Origin: Syntrophaceae bacterium
Lineage (GTDB): Bacteria > Desulfobacterota > Syntrophia > Syntrophales > UBA5619
DNA: 49,169 bases
Assembly (NCBI GenBank): GCA_003141195.1
Contig: PLLC01000002.1
Coordinates: 1-49,169, forward strand
Direction of reading: 5' to 3'
A model generated the notes under the pieces. That model was not told the DNA's origin and made no database searches. It was given only the letters and a program-made list of their open reading frames with translations. The position numbers and the translations under genes were made by a program. How positions within the stretch are numbered: position 1 is the stretch's first letter; every line of letters starts with the position of its first letter. Positions 1-9,468 of this stretch are shown in pieces.

Positions 1-31
1 GCCATCATGTCTAGTCTTTTCAAGACCTCCT

Positions 32-56
32 GGATTCCCGCTTTCGCGGGAATGAC
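32..56. repeat. Dispersed palindromic repeat, short copy
   Basis: The arms GGATTCCCGC and GCGGGAATGAC surround a TTTC-type loop. The same motif occurs in reverse orientation as one half of the longer element at 27563-27624, so this is a dispersed intergenic repeat. It lies downstream of ispD. Confidence 0.7.
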
Positions 57-93
57 AATGCCGGGGTATTTTTCAAGGGGCTCTCTTCACTTT

Positions 94-125
94 CATCCCG
101 TGTTTACGCGCGTCCGCACGGGATG
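94..125. terminator. Stem-loop directly after ispD
   Basis: There is a perfect 9-bp inverted repeat (CATCCCGTG at 94-102, CACGGGATG at 117-125) with a 14-nt loop, just after the ispD stop on the minus strand. No strong T-tract follows, so it may be a weak terminator or a 3'-end stabilising hairpin. Confidence 0.4.
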
Positions 126-126
126 A

Positions 127-831
127 TCAATCCGCCGTTCCACCCGCAAAGCGGCGGATTATTCTCTCGCCCCGCGCAAGATCCTCCGGTGTCGTCATCT
201 TGATATTATCCGCGTCGCCGAGAATCATCCGGACGGGAATCCCCATTCTCTCGACCAGAGAGGCGTCGTCGGTGCCGTAAAACCCGTCCGCCGCGGCCCT
301 CTCATAAGCGGCGAGGATCACTTCTCTGCGGAAGGCCTGAGGGGTCTGCGTGAGCCAGAGACCTTCCCGCAGAACCGTCTTCACCACCCGCCCTGCCGCA
401 TCCACCGCCTTTACCGTATCCCGGACCGGGACGCCGACGGTCACGGCGCCAAACGCCTTCGCCCCGGCGACGGCCCGTTCGATCAGCGCCCCGTTCACGA
501 AGGGCCGGACACCGTCGTGGACAAGGATAATCTCATGTTCGTCGCGCACATACACCAGGGCGTTCCTCACGGAATCCTGTCGCTCCCTACCACCGGCGAT
601 AACAAGGCTGACCCTGGAAAAGTCGTACCGTTCGACCACATCCCGCCGGACTTCCGCGACATCCCCTCCCGGAACCACGAGAAGGATTTCGTCGACGAGC
701 GGGGAGCGTTGAAATCCCTTAAGGGTATGGACGAGGATGGGTATTCCGGCCAGCGACAGGTACTGTTTGGGGATCTCCCCTCCCATACGCCTCCCCGTTC
801 CCCCTGCTGGGATGATCACAACCGTCTTCAT
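127..831 (-). CDS. ispD: 2-C-methyl-D-erythritol 4-phosphate cytidylyltransferase
   Basis: IspD transfers CMP from CTP to 2-C-methyl-D-erythritol 4-phosphate, the third step of the non-mevalonate isoprenoid pathway, in the cytosol. The 234-residue length is normal. The N-terminal nucleotide-binding signature PAGGTGRRMGGEIPKQY is at about residues 8-24. The conserved segments DGVRPF, LTQTPQAF and GTDDASLVE follow in the expected order. The ATG at 831 gives the standard N-terminus. The gene follows the PIN/TRAM protein gene on the same strand, but a terminator-like hairpin (853-881) sits between them, so ispD may depend on read-through or its own promoter. ispF, the usual partner, is not visible downstream; the repeat-bearing window edge begins there. 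Confidence 0.95.
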   Translation of the reverse strand: MKTVVIIPAGGTGRRMGGEIPKQYLSLAGIPILVHTLKGFQRSPLVDEILLVVPGGDVAEVRRDVVERYDFSRVSLVIAGGRERQDSVRNALVYVRDEHEIILVHDGVRPFVNGALIERAVAGAKAFGAVTVGVPVRDTVKAVDAAGRVVKTVLREGLWLTQTPQAFRREVILAAYERAAADGFYGTDDASLVERMGIPVRMILGDADNIKMTTPEDLARGERIIRRFAGGTAD

Positions 832-845
832 GGCGCCGTCCCAGA

Positions 846-881
846 AAAAGAAAGGCCCGGCGATTGCGCATCACCGGGCCT
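846..881 (-). terminator. Rho-independent terminator after the PIN/TRAM gene
   Basis: An 8-bp GC-rich stem (AGGCCCGG at 853-860 with CCGGGCCT at 874-881) is followed, reading on the minus strand, by a T-rich run (TTTCTTTTTC). This is a classical intrinsic terminator 12 nt after the stop codon of the PIN/TRAM gene. Confidence 0.75.
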
Positions 882-892
882 GAATACCGTTA

Positions 893-1912
893 CTACTTCG
901 CGTTACCCCCGTAGGGTTTCTTGTCCGAAATGACCGATTTCAGTTCCGAAAAAATCATCCGTCCGGCGGTGGTCTGCAGAACGCTTGTCACCAGCGCTTC
1001 CACCGTCATCCCCTGGAATTTCTGGGCGTTGTCCACGATGATCATCGTACCGTCGTCCAGATAGGCCACCCCCTGTCCCGGTTCCTTGCCCTCCTTGATG
1101 ATCTTGACGGTCATCAGTTCTCCCGGAAGAACCACCGGTTTCAGTGCATTGGCCAGCTCATTGACGTTGAGGATCTTGATCCCCTGCAACTCGGCCACTT
1201 TGTTCAGGTTAAAATCATTCGTGATGATCTTTCCGTTTGTCTTTTTCGCCAGGGCCACCAGCTTGGCATCCACCCCCTTGATCTTGGGAAAATCGTGGTC
1301 GACCACGTCGATGTAAATGCCGCTGCTCCGCTGCATCCGGTTGAGGATGTCCAGCCCCCTCCGGCCGCGGGCCCTCTTCATCGAATCCGAGGAATCCGCG
1401 ATGTACTGGAGCTCGTCGAGGACAAAGCGGGGGACCATCAGGTTGCCCTCCATAAAACCGGTGTCGCAGATATCGGCGATCCGGCCGTCGATGATGACGC
1501 TGGTATCCAGAATCCGGTAATCGCTCATCTCCTTGGCCGGCCCCCAGCCGAACAGGCTGACCTCCTCCACCTTCTTCGATCCGAGGACAAGCCCCAGATA
1601 ACCCATGATGCCGGTGAGCAAGGCGTAGATCCAGGGCACGACCTGCCTTTTTTCCATGATATTGCTAACAAAACTCAAGCCATAGGCAAATAAGAAAGCA
1701 ATCAGGAGACCGATGATCATCCCCACAACGCCGCCCAGGATCACCCGCAGGGAAACCTTCCGGATGGCCTGTTCGACCTGGATGACAAATATGGCTATCA
1801 ACATACCTAAAAACAGTCCGATCGCCCATTGCCACCACTGGCTATAACTGTGGTAGGCAATCGAATAACCGCTTAAGGAACATGCCAGGATCAAGAGAAT
1901 CTTCACAATCAC
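893..1912 (-). CDS. Membrane-anchored PIN/TRAM domain protein (YacL family)
   Basis: The N-terminus has four predicted membrane segments (about residues 2-20, 29-46, 55-82 and 92-112). A PIN-type nuclease domain starts at the DTSVIIDGRI motif near residue 136, with further acidic residues in the LDELQYIAD and TNDFNL segments. A TRAM RNA-binding domain occupies roughly residues 265-328. This is the YacL architecture. Its in vivo substrate is not established; a role in RNA turnover or stress is only inferred from PIN and TRAM. The start is uncertain: TTG at 1918 lies almost on the strong AGGAGGTGA ribosome site, whereas GTG at 1912 is spaced 9 nt from it and is preferred (339 residues). The carD - yacL-like - ispD order is shared by many deltaproteobacteria and Gram-positives. 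Confidence 0.88.
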   Translation of the reverse strand: MIVKILLILACSLSGYSIAYHSYSQWWQWAIGLFLGMLIAIFVIQVEQAIRKVSLRVILGGVVGMIIGLLIAFLFAYGLSFVSNIMEKRQVVPWIYALLTGIMGYLGLVLGSKKVEEVSLFGWGPAKEMSDYRILDTSVIIDGRIADICDTGFMEGNLMVPRFVLDELQYIADSSDSMKRARGRRGLDILNRMQRSSGIYIDVVDHDFPKIKGVDAKLVALAKKTNGKIITNDFNLNKVAELQGIKILNVNELANALKPVVLPGELMTVKIIKEGKEPGQGVAYLDDGTMIIVDNAQKFQGMTVEALVTSVLQTTAGRMIFSELKSVISDKKPYGGNAK

Positions 1913-2076
1913 ATCCAATCACCTCCTTTCCGATCGATTTTATAAAGCCCCCGTTTTCCGCACCCCGGCAAAGCCGCAGAAAGCGTGCATTCCTGCATAT
2001 TCTTATGAATTCCAAATTGATCTCGGTGCTATTCCCCTTTTCAAAGAACATCTCTGAAAAAAGGGACAGGCAGGCA

Positions 2077-2562
2077 TCATTGCACGGTAAAGATCACCCT
2101 CAGATCCTCTTCGATCTTGGTCTCCTCGGCGTTGCTCGCCACTGAGATCTCTTTAATGAGGAGGTTCTTCGCCGTGTCCATCATTTTTCTCTCCCCGAAG
2201 GAGAGGTTCTTGTCGTTTTTCAGAATGAAGAGATCCCGCAGGACCCGGGCAATTTCAAATACCGATCCCGTCTTGATCTTCTCCAGGTACTCCCGGTACC
2301 GCTTGTTCCAAGTCTGTTTGTCGATCGTGACATCCTTATTCCGGAGGATCGCATAGACCTTGGGGATTTCTGTTTCCAAGATAACTTCGCGCAACCCGAC
2401 CGCTTTCGCGCTATTCATGGGAATCATGATCTTCATGCCATTGCCCATGATCTTCATGATATAGAATAGTTGTTTGCTTCCCCCGACCTCCCGGTTTTCG
2501 ATGGCCTCAATCACCCCGACTCCCTGTGCCGGATATACCGCCAAATCTCCTACCTTGAACAT
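2077..2562 (-). CDS. CarD/CdnL-family transcriptional regulator
   Basis: CarD-family proteins bind the RNA polymerase beta subunit through an N-terminal Tudor-like domain and stabilise the promoter open complex, often at rRNA and housekeeping promoters. This 161-residue protein begins MFKVGDLAVYPAQGVGVI, the family hallmark, followed by the helical C-terminal DNA-contacting domain (about residues 65-155). The size matches CdnL-type proteins. The ATG at 2562 is preferred because it aligns with family members; in-frame GTG and TTG lie 6 and 12 nt upstream. A good promoter (2596-2624) precedes it. The 158-nt gap to the PIN/TRAM gene shows no clear terminator, so the two may be co-transcribed. 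Confidence 0.9.
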   Translation of the reverse strand: MFKVGDLAVYPAQGVGVIEAIENREVGGSKQLFYIMKIMGNGMKIMIPMNSAKAVGLREVILETEIPKVYAILRNKDVTIDKQTWNKRYREYLEKIKTGSVFEIARVLRDLFILKNDKNLSFGERKMMDTAKNLLIKEISVASNAEETKIEEDLRVIFTVQ

Positions 2563-2595
2563 TCTCACACCCAATGAATTTATTTTGAATGTAGG

Positions 2596-2624
2596 ATGCT
2601 ATCAGATTTTGAAGGAATAGTCAA
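2596..2624 (-). promoter_or_regulatory. Sigma70-type promoter of carD
   Basis: On the minus strand TTGACT (2624-2619), a 17-nt spacer and TAGCAT (2601-2596) fit a sigma70-like promoter at 5/6 and 4/6. It lies 34 nt upstream of the carD ATG. Confidence 0.6.
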
Positions 2625-2704
2625 CACGATTTACGATTTGTATCGGATGTCGTATATTTGCCCATTCTGCCCTCGTTACCCGAAATACGCCGGTCTCTCC
2701 CCCC

Positions 2705-3688
2705 TCAGGGAAGAAAGAAGAGGGGATTGCGCGCCTTGTTCTTGTAGCGGATCTCAAAATGGAGATAGGGTTCCTCCTGATCTTCGCCCTTGCCGAGAAA
2801 CGCAATCCGGTCTCCCTTCTTGACCCGGGTTTCCCCCCGGACTGCTCTTATCCCCAGGTGGGTATAGACGGTTGCATACGGATCCTCATGCTGGAGGATG
2901 ATCGTCTCTCCGTAATCCTTGAGGAGGCCGGAGAAGATCACGAGCCCGTCCGCCGCCGCCTGCACGGCCGTTCCCTCGCCCGCCGCAATCCGGATGCCGT
3001 TGTAATACATCCGGTTGGGCTGAATGCCGAAGTGCGAGACGACTTTTCCCTTGACCGGCCAGGCAAAACGCTTCTTGTCAAACTGGATCTGCTCCGCCTT
3101 CCCGCCGCTTTCCTTCGGTATGACCGGCTGATCGGTGGTTTTCTCCGTTTCCGGCTTCCCGGTTGTCCTGCGGGAGGCCGTATCCCTCTCCGTCACCCGG
3201 GAAAGTGCCGCGCGATCTTTCACCATCACGTCGTCCGGCGGCGGCTCCTGTCGCTTTTTCGGCACCACCGCCGCTTCTTTCTTTGGGGTTTCCAGTTTCG
3301 AAACGATCTTTGGTGTCTTTGCGGACTCCTGACCCGCGCCGGGTGCGGACGGGGGAGACTGCGGCCGGGCCGCTGTCATCACGTCGTCCAGGATCTGGTT
3401 CGCATCGGGGATGAAGATCACGCCGTCCATCTCAATCCGGTCGGGATTGCTGATGTTGTTGATCTCCGCAAGCTCCTGAAGATCGACGCGATAGGCCCGG
3501 GCGATAATCGAAAGGGTCTCCCCGCTCTTTACACGATGATAGACCCCGTGTGGCCGGTCGCCTCTGACGGGATAGCCCGAGCAGGAGAGAATCATCAGAC
3601 CGGCCAGAAAAAATCCGATGAGTTTCCGGCAGGGCAGGCAGCATGAGAAAACCGTGGAGAGGGGCTTTTCGCCAGTCAATTTCCCCAT
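2705..3688 (-). CDS. NlpD-like LysM/M23 lipoprotein with degenerate peptidase site
   Basis: The 327-residue protein has a lipoprotein signal sequence with lipobox ILSC near residue 35, a LysM peptidoglycan-binding domain (about 50-95), a long proline/lysine-rich linker and a C-terminal M23/LytM domain (about 210-327). The zinc-binding HxGxD motif of active M23 enzymes is replaced by NGIRIA, while YTHLG and LHFEIR keep histidines. NlpD and EnvC of E. coli are degenerate in the same way and activate cell-wall amidases rather than cutting peptidoglycan, so that is the likely role here. The ATG at 3688 with GGGGAG upstream is chosen over a longer frame that lacks signal-peptide character. It overlaps the pcm stop by 13 nt, matching the pcm-nlpD order known in proteobacteria. 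Confidence 0.85.
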   Translation of the reverse strand: MGKLTGEKPLSTVFSCCLPCRKLIGFFLAGLMILSCSGYPVRGDRPHGVYHRVKSGETLSIIARAYRVDLQELAEINNISNPDRIEMDGVIFIPDANQILDDVMTAARPQSPPSAPGAGQESAKTPKIVSKLETPKKEAAVVPKKRQEPPPDDVMVKDRAALSRVTERDTASRRTTGKPETEKTTDQPVIPKESGGKAEQIQFDKKRFAWPVKGKVVSHFGIQPNRMYYNGIRIAAGEGTAVQAAADGLVIFSGLLKDYGETIILQHEDPYATVYTHLGIRAVRGETRVKKGDRIAFLGKGEDQEEPYLHFEIRYKNKARNPLFFLP

Positions 3689-4332
3689 CCGTGCTCCCCG
3701 ATCAGATCCACGAAACGGCACCCGCCGAGGTCCTCCCGTTTCAGGTCGTTCGGATCCTCCGAAAGACGGGTCAGCTTCAGGAGGGCCTGGGAGTGACGGC
3801 TTCCCACAGGGATCACGAGGCGGCCGCCGATCGCAAGCTGTTCGATCAGAAGCTTGGGGATCCGCGGGGCGCCAGCCGTCACCACAATCGCCGCAAAGGG
3901 GGATTCCTCGCGCCACCCGTAGGTTCCATCGCCCACCCGGATGGCCACATTGTAATAGTCCAGCGCATCGAGGATCCGCCTCGCCCCGGTTGCAAGCACG
4001 GCGATGCGATCGATGGAAAAGACCCTTTCGGCCAACTCTGCGAGGAGGGCCGTCTGATACCCGGAACCTGTCCCGATCTCGAGCACCTTTTCCCGTCCAG
4101 TCAGCGCCATCGCCTCGGACATCAGCGCAACGATATAGGGCTGCGAGATGGTCTGCTGCTGTTCGATAGGAAGGGGATTGTCGTTATAGGCCTGACCGAT
4201 CAGACCTTCATCGACGAAAAGATGGCGGGGAATTTTCTCCATGGCCTTGAGAACCCGCTGATCTGCGATGCCTCTCGCCCGGATCTGGGCATCGACCATC
4301 TTCATCCTCTGTTTCTGATATCGATCCGTCAC
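3676..4332 (-). CDS. pcm: Protein-L-isoaspartate O-methyltransferase
   Basis: Pcm uses S-adenosylmethionine to methylate L-isoaspartyl residues and so starts repair of age-damaged proteins. The 218-residue product shows the family motif GQAYNDNPLPIEQQQTISQP near residues 46-65, SAM motif I VLEIGTGSGYQTALLAEL, and the GGRLVIPVG segment near the C-terminus. The start is GTG at 4332; a downstream ATG (MKMVDAQIRARGI) is possible but lacks a spaced ribosome site. It is translationally coupled to the downstream NlpD-like gene. surE, frequently upstream of pcm, is absent. Confidence 0.93.
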   Translation of the reverse strand: MTDRYQKQRMKMVDAQIRARGIADQRVLKAMEKIPRHLFVDEGLIGQAYNDNPLPIEQQQTISQPYIVALMSEAMALTGREKVLEIGTGSGYQTALLAELAERVFSIDRIAVLATGARRILDALDYYNVAIRVGDGTYGWREESPFAAIVVTAGAPRIPKLLIEQLAIGGRLVIPVGSRHSQALLKLTRLSEDPNDLKREDLGGCRFVDLIGEHGWGN

Positions 4333-4781
4333 GTTACCATCCCGATGATCGCTGCCCCGGCTGCCCCCCGCGCCCTTGAACGGGAATCACGGCATCGCCG
4401 AACGGGACCCGGTGTGTTCCGATACGCGCCGCAACCCGTCCTTCCAGCAAACCCGGTCAGCAAAAATATGCCGGCTATTCATACCATCGAACTTCCGATT
4501 TTTCAAGCACCAAGCTCCTCCCGCGGTGGAATTCAAGAAGTTCGACGGCTTCGCCGCTGGACCCGATTTTGGCGCAGGATCCGATTTCGCTTTACAACTT
4601 ACCCCTCTTCCATTAGAGAATGATCCGGTTGGAGAGGTCTCGCCGGGACAGATTCCGATCCTGTCCCGATTCCGCACGAACGGCCTTCCATGAACGAGAC
4701 AGCCATGGAATCCGACGTACGTCTGCCCCTCGTGGAAACGGTTAGGTCCGCCCACGGACGGAGAGAAAGGGAGAAAAATAC
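4333..4781. other. Non-coding divergent region between pcm and the macrodomain gene
   Basis: These 449 nt separate divergent genes. No convincing reading frame, RNA gene or repeat was found. It must contain the start signals for both flanking genes, but I see no clear sigma70 hexamer pair. Confidence 0.5.
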
Positions 4782-5312
4782 TTGCAAATTGAGATCAATC
4801 AGGGCCTCATCGTCCTCGCCGAGGGGGACATCACCGAAGAGGAAACGGACGCTATCGTCAATGCGGCCAACTCCCGGCTCCGTGGCGGTGCCGGCGTGGA
4901 CGGCGCCATACATCGCGCCGGGGGGCCCTCCATCATGGCCGAATGCCGGCGGATCGGCGGGTGCCTGACCGGTCAGGCGGTCATCACGACCGGCGGAGAG
5001 CTGAAGGCAAAACATGTGATCCATACCGTGGGGCCCGTTTACCGCGGCGGGACGAGGGGCGAGGCGGATCTCCTCCGGAGCGCCTATCTTTCCAGTCTCA
5101 AGCTCGCCACTGCCGGGGGGCTCAAGAGCATCGCCTTTCCCGCGATCAGTACGGGGGTCTACGGTTATCCCCTCGCCGAGGCGGCCCGCATCGCCCTCGC
5201 GACGGCCATCGATTATCTGCGGGATCACACGGATCTGGAGGTCGTCCGCTTTGTCCTCTTCGACCGCCGGACCTACGACGCCTTCGCGGGGGAGCTGAAA
5301 AAATTCATCTGA
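4782..5312 (+). CDS. Macrodomain protein (O-acetyl-ADP-ribose deacetylase type)
   Basis: Single macrodomain protein of 176 residues. It has the ADP-ribose-binding motifs GDITEEETDAIVNAAN (about 15-30), LRGGAGVDGAIHRAGG (about 33-48) and FPAISTGVYGYP (about 119-130), as in the YmdB/AF1521 group that binds or hydrolyses ADP-ribose derivatives. The Asn in NAAN and the GGAGVDGAI segment, which contribute to deacetylase activity in MacroD-type enzymes, are present. The start is TTG at 4782 with an AAGGGAGA ribosome site about 8 nt upstream; no ATG fits the conserved N-terminus. It is transcribed away from pcm and converges with the MoaE-like gene. Confidence 0.9.
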   Translation: MQIEINQGLIVLAEGDITEEETDAIVNAANSRLRGGAGVDGAIHRAGGPSIMAECRRIGGCLTGQAVITTGGELKAKHVIHTVGPVYRGGTRGEADLLRSAYLSSLKLATAGGLKSIAFPAISTGVYGYPLAEAARIALATAIDYLRDHTDLEVVRFVLFDRRTYDAFAGELKKFI

Positions 5313-5335
5313 CGACCGGCGTGGCGCAGGGCTGA

Positions 5336-6264
<929 letters not shown>

Positions 6265-6999
6265 AGATCTCCGCCATCTCCGAGGTGTATCCACCCTGCT
6301 CCTCATGGATGAAAAGCGGCGGCAGAACCTTCAGCCCCTCTCGTCCCTCCTTCACTCCCTCCACGAGAACAAACTCCCCTGAACCGCCGGGGCGGGAATG
6401 GACCAGCCGCAGCCGTTTGGATTCGATCCGGAAGTCCCGCATCCGCGCGAGCAGTTGGACCATCCGGGTCGTGGGATAGATTGCATACACCCGGCCCTCC
6501 GGCCGGAGGGCATAAACGGCGGCGGCGAGAAAATCCGCCGCCGTCCCCGCGATCTCATGCCGGGCGACGGCCTTCTCAGGATCGGGATTCATCCGTCCCG
6601 ACCGGAGGCGCCGGTAGGGGGGGTTGAAGACGGCCGCCGAAAAGGATTGCGGCTCGCAGAGGAACTCCGGGCGGCGGACGTCCCCTCGGCGGATCTCAAT
6701 TTGTCCGGCAAGACCGTTGAGAACGACATTCCGCTTCGCGATTGCGACGAGTTCATCCTGGATGTCGATCCCCAGAACCCGCCCGCAGCGGACGCGTTGC
6801 GCCAAGATCAGGGCGATGATCCCGCCCCCCGTTCCCAGATCGATCAGGTCATCCCCCTCCTGAAGGGCGGCAAAATGTGCAAGGAGGAGGGCGTCGAGCG
6901 AAAAACGGTAGCCCCTCTTCTTCTGGATGATCCGGAGGCGGCCTCCGAGGATCTCATCGACCGTCTCCCCGTCCCGCGGGTTCAGCTCACCGTCCATGA

Positions 7000-8241
7000 T
7001 CACTCCAGGAGATGGACGAACAGGCCGCTCCGGAGTTTCGGTTCGAACCAGGTGGATTTCGGCGGCATGACCTTCCCCTGGTCCGCCACGGCCATCATCT
7101 GCCCCACCGAGGGGGGATAAAGTGAAAAGGCGACAGCGAAACCGGCGCGGTCGACGAGCCTCTCCAACTCCGCCATCCCCCGGATGCCACCGATAAAATC
7201 GATCCGCGCATCCGTTCGCAAATCACGGATTCCGAGAACCGGACCGAGGAGGTTCTCCTGGAGGAGGGAGACGTCGAGGCTGGCGACGGGATCGTGCTCT
7301 CGCAGAATCTCCGTCCGGGCCATCAGACCGTACCAGCCCCCTTTCAGATACATCCCGAATTCATGGGGCCGTTCCGGGGATCTTACGGTAAAATCCTTGG
7401 AGATCACAAAATGTTCGCCGATCTGTTTCAGAAACGCCGCTTTCGTGAGGCCGTTCAGATCCCGGACGGCGCGGTTGTAATCCATGATCCGGAGCTGATC
7501 GTGAGGAAACAGGGCGGCCAGCATGAAATGATGCGCCTCCTCCCCCCGGTCGTCGGGATTCCGGGAGCTGCGGAGGCGGGCGACCATTGCGGCGGCGGCG
7601 GCGCGGTGATGGCCGTCGGCGATGTAGAGGGCCTCGACGGGGGTAAAACCTTCCGCCACCTCCCGGATCTCCGCCGGGTCCCGGATGACCCATACCGTAT
7701 GGACGACGCCATCGTCGGCAGTGAAGTCATATTCAGGCGGCCGTTCCGCAACCTGTGCGGTCAACCGGTCGATCGCCTCTCGCCTGCGGTAGGCGAGAAA
7801 GACGGGTCCCGTCTGCGCCCCGACCGTATCGATGTGCAGCGTCCTCTCCCGTTCCTTGTCCGCCCGGGTGAATTCGTGGCGTTTGATCCGTCCGGTCTCG
7901 TACTCGGCAATGCTGACGCAGGCGACGATCCCCGTCTGGACGCGCTCTCCCATCTGTTGCCGATAGAGATAGAAGGCGGCGGATTCCTCTTGGAAGAGGT
8001 TCCCCTGACGGATTATCCTCTCCAGATTTTCTTTCGCACGCGCGTATATCCGGCGGTCCTCCACGCCGGCGGCATCGGGAAGATCGATCTCCGATTTTTC
8101 CACATGAAGAAAGCTCAGGGGGTTTTCGCGGACCTGCTGCCGCGCCTCCGCTACGTTCAGGACGTCATAGGGAAGGGCGGCCACCCGGCCGACGAATGGT
8201 TTCCCGGGTCTCAGGGCCTGGAACGGAACGACTCTGGACAT
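7000..8241 (-). CDS. DUF1015 family protein
   Basis: This 413-residue protein of the conserved DUF1015 family has no established biochemical function. Recognisable features are the N-terminal PFQALRPGKPFVGRVAALPYDVLN segment region (described in two parts: PFQALRP and ALPYDVLN), the RHEFTRADKERERTLHI segment near residue 139, and the family signature IADGHHRAAAA near residue 205. Homologues are often near amino-acid biosynthesis genes, but none are here. ATG at 8241 has GGAG upstream. The 3' end abuts the tRNA methyltransferase gene. It is a cytosolic protein without signal or membrane segments. Confidence 0.87.
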   Translation of the reverse strand: MSRVVPFQALRPGKPFVGRVAALPYDVLNVAEARQQVRENPLSFLHVEKSEIDLPDAAGVEDRRIYARAKENLERIIRQGNLFQEESAAFYLYRQQMGERVQTGIVACVSIAEYETGRIKRHEFTRADKERERTLHIDTVGAQTGPVFLAYRRREAIDRLTAQVAERPPEYDFTADDGVVHTVWVIRDPAEIREVAEGFTPVEALYIADGHHRAAAAAMVARLRSSRNPDDRGEEAHHFMLAALFPHDQLRIMDYNRAVRDLNGLTKAAFLKQIGEHFVISKDFTVRSPERPHEFGMYLKGGWYGLMARTEILREHDPVASLDVSLLQENLLGPVLGIRDLRTDARIDFIGGIRGMAELERLVDRAGFAVAFSLYPPSVGQMMAVADQGKVMPPKSTWFEPKLRSGLFVHLLE

Positions 8242-8459
8242 GCGTTCTTCTCCTTCCGAAACGGCCCGGCAAGTTGTTGAAGCAGGAATAGGATGACTCC
8301 GGCGGCCGGCCGTCTCCTTTGATTTTTATTTGCAATTTTCTAACACACCGGGATATGGAAAGCAACGGGAAAGGCCCGAACGGTGGTTTCCCCGGGACAT
8401 GCCGCAGCAAAACGACGGCTGCCGGTCCGGAAGAGAATTTCAGAAACAGGGTGAACGAG

Positions 8460-8981
8460 ATGAAAATTTTTACGCGCGTATTCATTCACGGTCTTGACAG
8501 CAGCAGCCGGGGGACAAAGGGAAGCTTCTTCCGGGAGAGATACCCGGGAATGTTCATGGAGGACTACTCCGGCCCTCTCGAGGAGCGGATGGCTCAGCTT
8601 GAGAAGGACCTCTCCGGAACGGAAAATCTGATCCTCATCGGTTCGAGCTACGGGGGCCTCATGGCGGCTCTCTTTGCGTGCGGAAACGAAACCCGCGTCC
8701 GGCGGCTCATCCTCCTCGCCCCGGCCCTCGGCCACGCCGATTTCAAAGCCTGTTCCCGGCGGCCGCTGCAGATCCCCGTCACCCTCTACCACGGACTGTT
8801 CGACGCCGTCGTGCCGCCCGAGCCGACCCGTCAGATCGCGGCCGGGCTCTTCGGGAACCTGGACCACCACCTCGTGGAGGACGACCACAATCTCCACCGG
8901 ATCTTCCCGACACTGGACTGGGACGCCCTGCTGGAGATCCCGGGAAAGGATTTGCTTGACAAGGCGGTGGGCATCCCTTAG
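8460..8981 (+). CDS. YqiA-like alpha/beta-hydrolase (esterase)
   Basis: Small cytosolic alpha/beta hydrolase of 173 residues. It has an N-terminal FIHGLDSSSRGTK oxyanion-loop motif, the nucleophile elbow GSSYGG (Ser near residue 62), an Asp in GLFDAVVPPE and a His in DDHNLHRIF, giving a complete Ser-Asp-His triad. Family members such as E. coli YqiA are esterases on short acyl esters; the natural substrate is unknown. The frame is open from 8319, but ATG at 8460 matches family N-termini and follows AGGGTGA. It precedes the NIL/ferredoxin gene by 33 nt, suggesting co-transcription. Confidence 0.82.
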   Translation: MKIFTRVFIHGLDSSSRGTKGSFFRERYPGMFMEDYSGPLEERMAQLEKDLSGTENLILIGSSYGGLMAALFACGNETRVRRLILLAPALGHADFKACSRRPLQIPVTLYHGLFDAVVPPEPTRQIAAGLFGNLDHHLVEDDHNLHRIFPTLDWDALLEIPGKDLLDKAVGIP

Positions 8982-9014
8982 CATCAGCCGAACTTTCAGG
9001 AGATCATCCGACCA

Positions 9015-9425
9015 ATGTATTCACGAAAAGTGGTCATCCGCTACCCGGCCGATTTTGCGGAAAAGCCCATCATCTATGAGCTGGTCAAGCGTTACGACCT
9101 GCTGTTCAACATCCTCAAGGCGAGGATCTTCCCCCGGCGGGAAGGGGTCATCGTCCTTGAACTGAGCGGCGAGAAGGAAAACTTCGACAACGGCATTCGC
9201 TACCTGAAAGGGCTCGGGCTCAACGTGGATTCTCTCTCCAAGAGCGTGAGCCAGAACATGAACAAGTGCGTCCACTGCGGCGCCTGCACGGCCTTCTGCC
9301 CGACCGGATCCCTCTTCTTCGACCGCGAAACCTGGAAGGTCCTCTTCGAACCGGAGCGGTGCAACGGCTGCGAACTCTGCGTCACAGCGTGTCCCGCCAG
9401 GGCGATGGAGGTCGACCTTTTTTAG
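9015..9425 (+). CDS. NIL-domain 2[4Fe-4S] ferredoxin-like protein
   Basis: The 136-residue protein has an N-terminal NIL domain (about 1-75), a small ligand-binding fold also found at the C-terminus of methionine ABC-transporter ATPases. It is followed by two CxxCxxCxxxCP clusters (CVHCGACTAFCP near residue 85 and CNGCELCVTACP near 118) that bind two [4Fe-4S] centres. In anaerobes this architecture is linked to sulfur or methionine metabolism and the donation of electrons or sulfur; the exact partner is not known. It sits just after the esterase and upstream of mtaB, an iron-sulfur methylthiotransferase. Confidence 0.88.
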   Translation: MYSRKVVIRYPADFAEKPIIYELVKRYDLLFNILKARIFPRREGVIVLELSGEKENFDNGIRYLKGLGLNVDSLSKSVSQNMNKCVHCGACTAFCPTGSLFFDRETWKVLFEPERCNGCELCVTACPARAMEVDLF

Positions 9426-9468
9426 ATCCCTCCGCAGGGCTTTCCCCGGACCGGATTTTCAGAACCAC

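Noticed and set aside
3689-3916. N-terminal extension of the NlpD-like frame
   Set aside because: It overlaps pcm in another frame, and the signal peptide with ribosome site starts at 3688.
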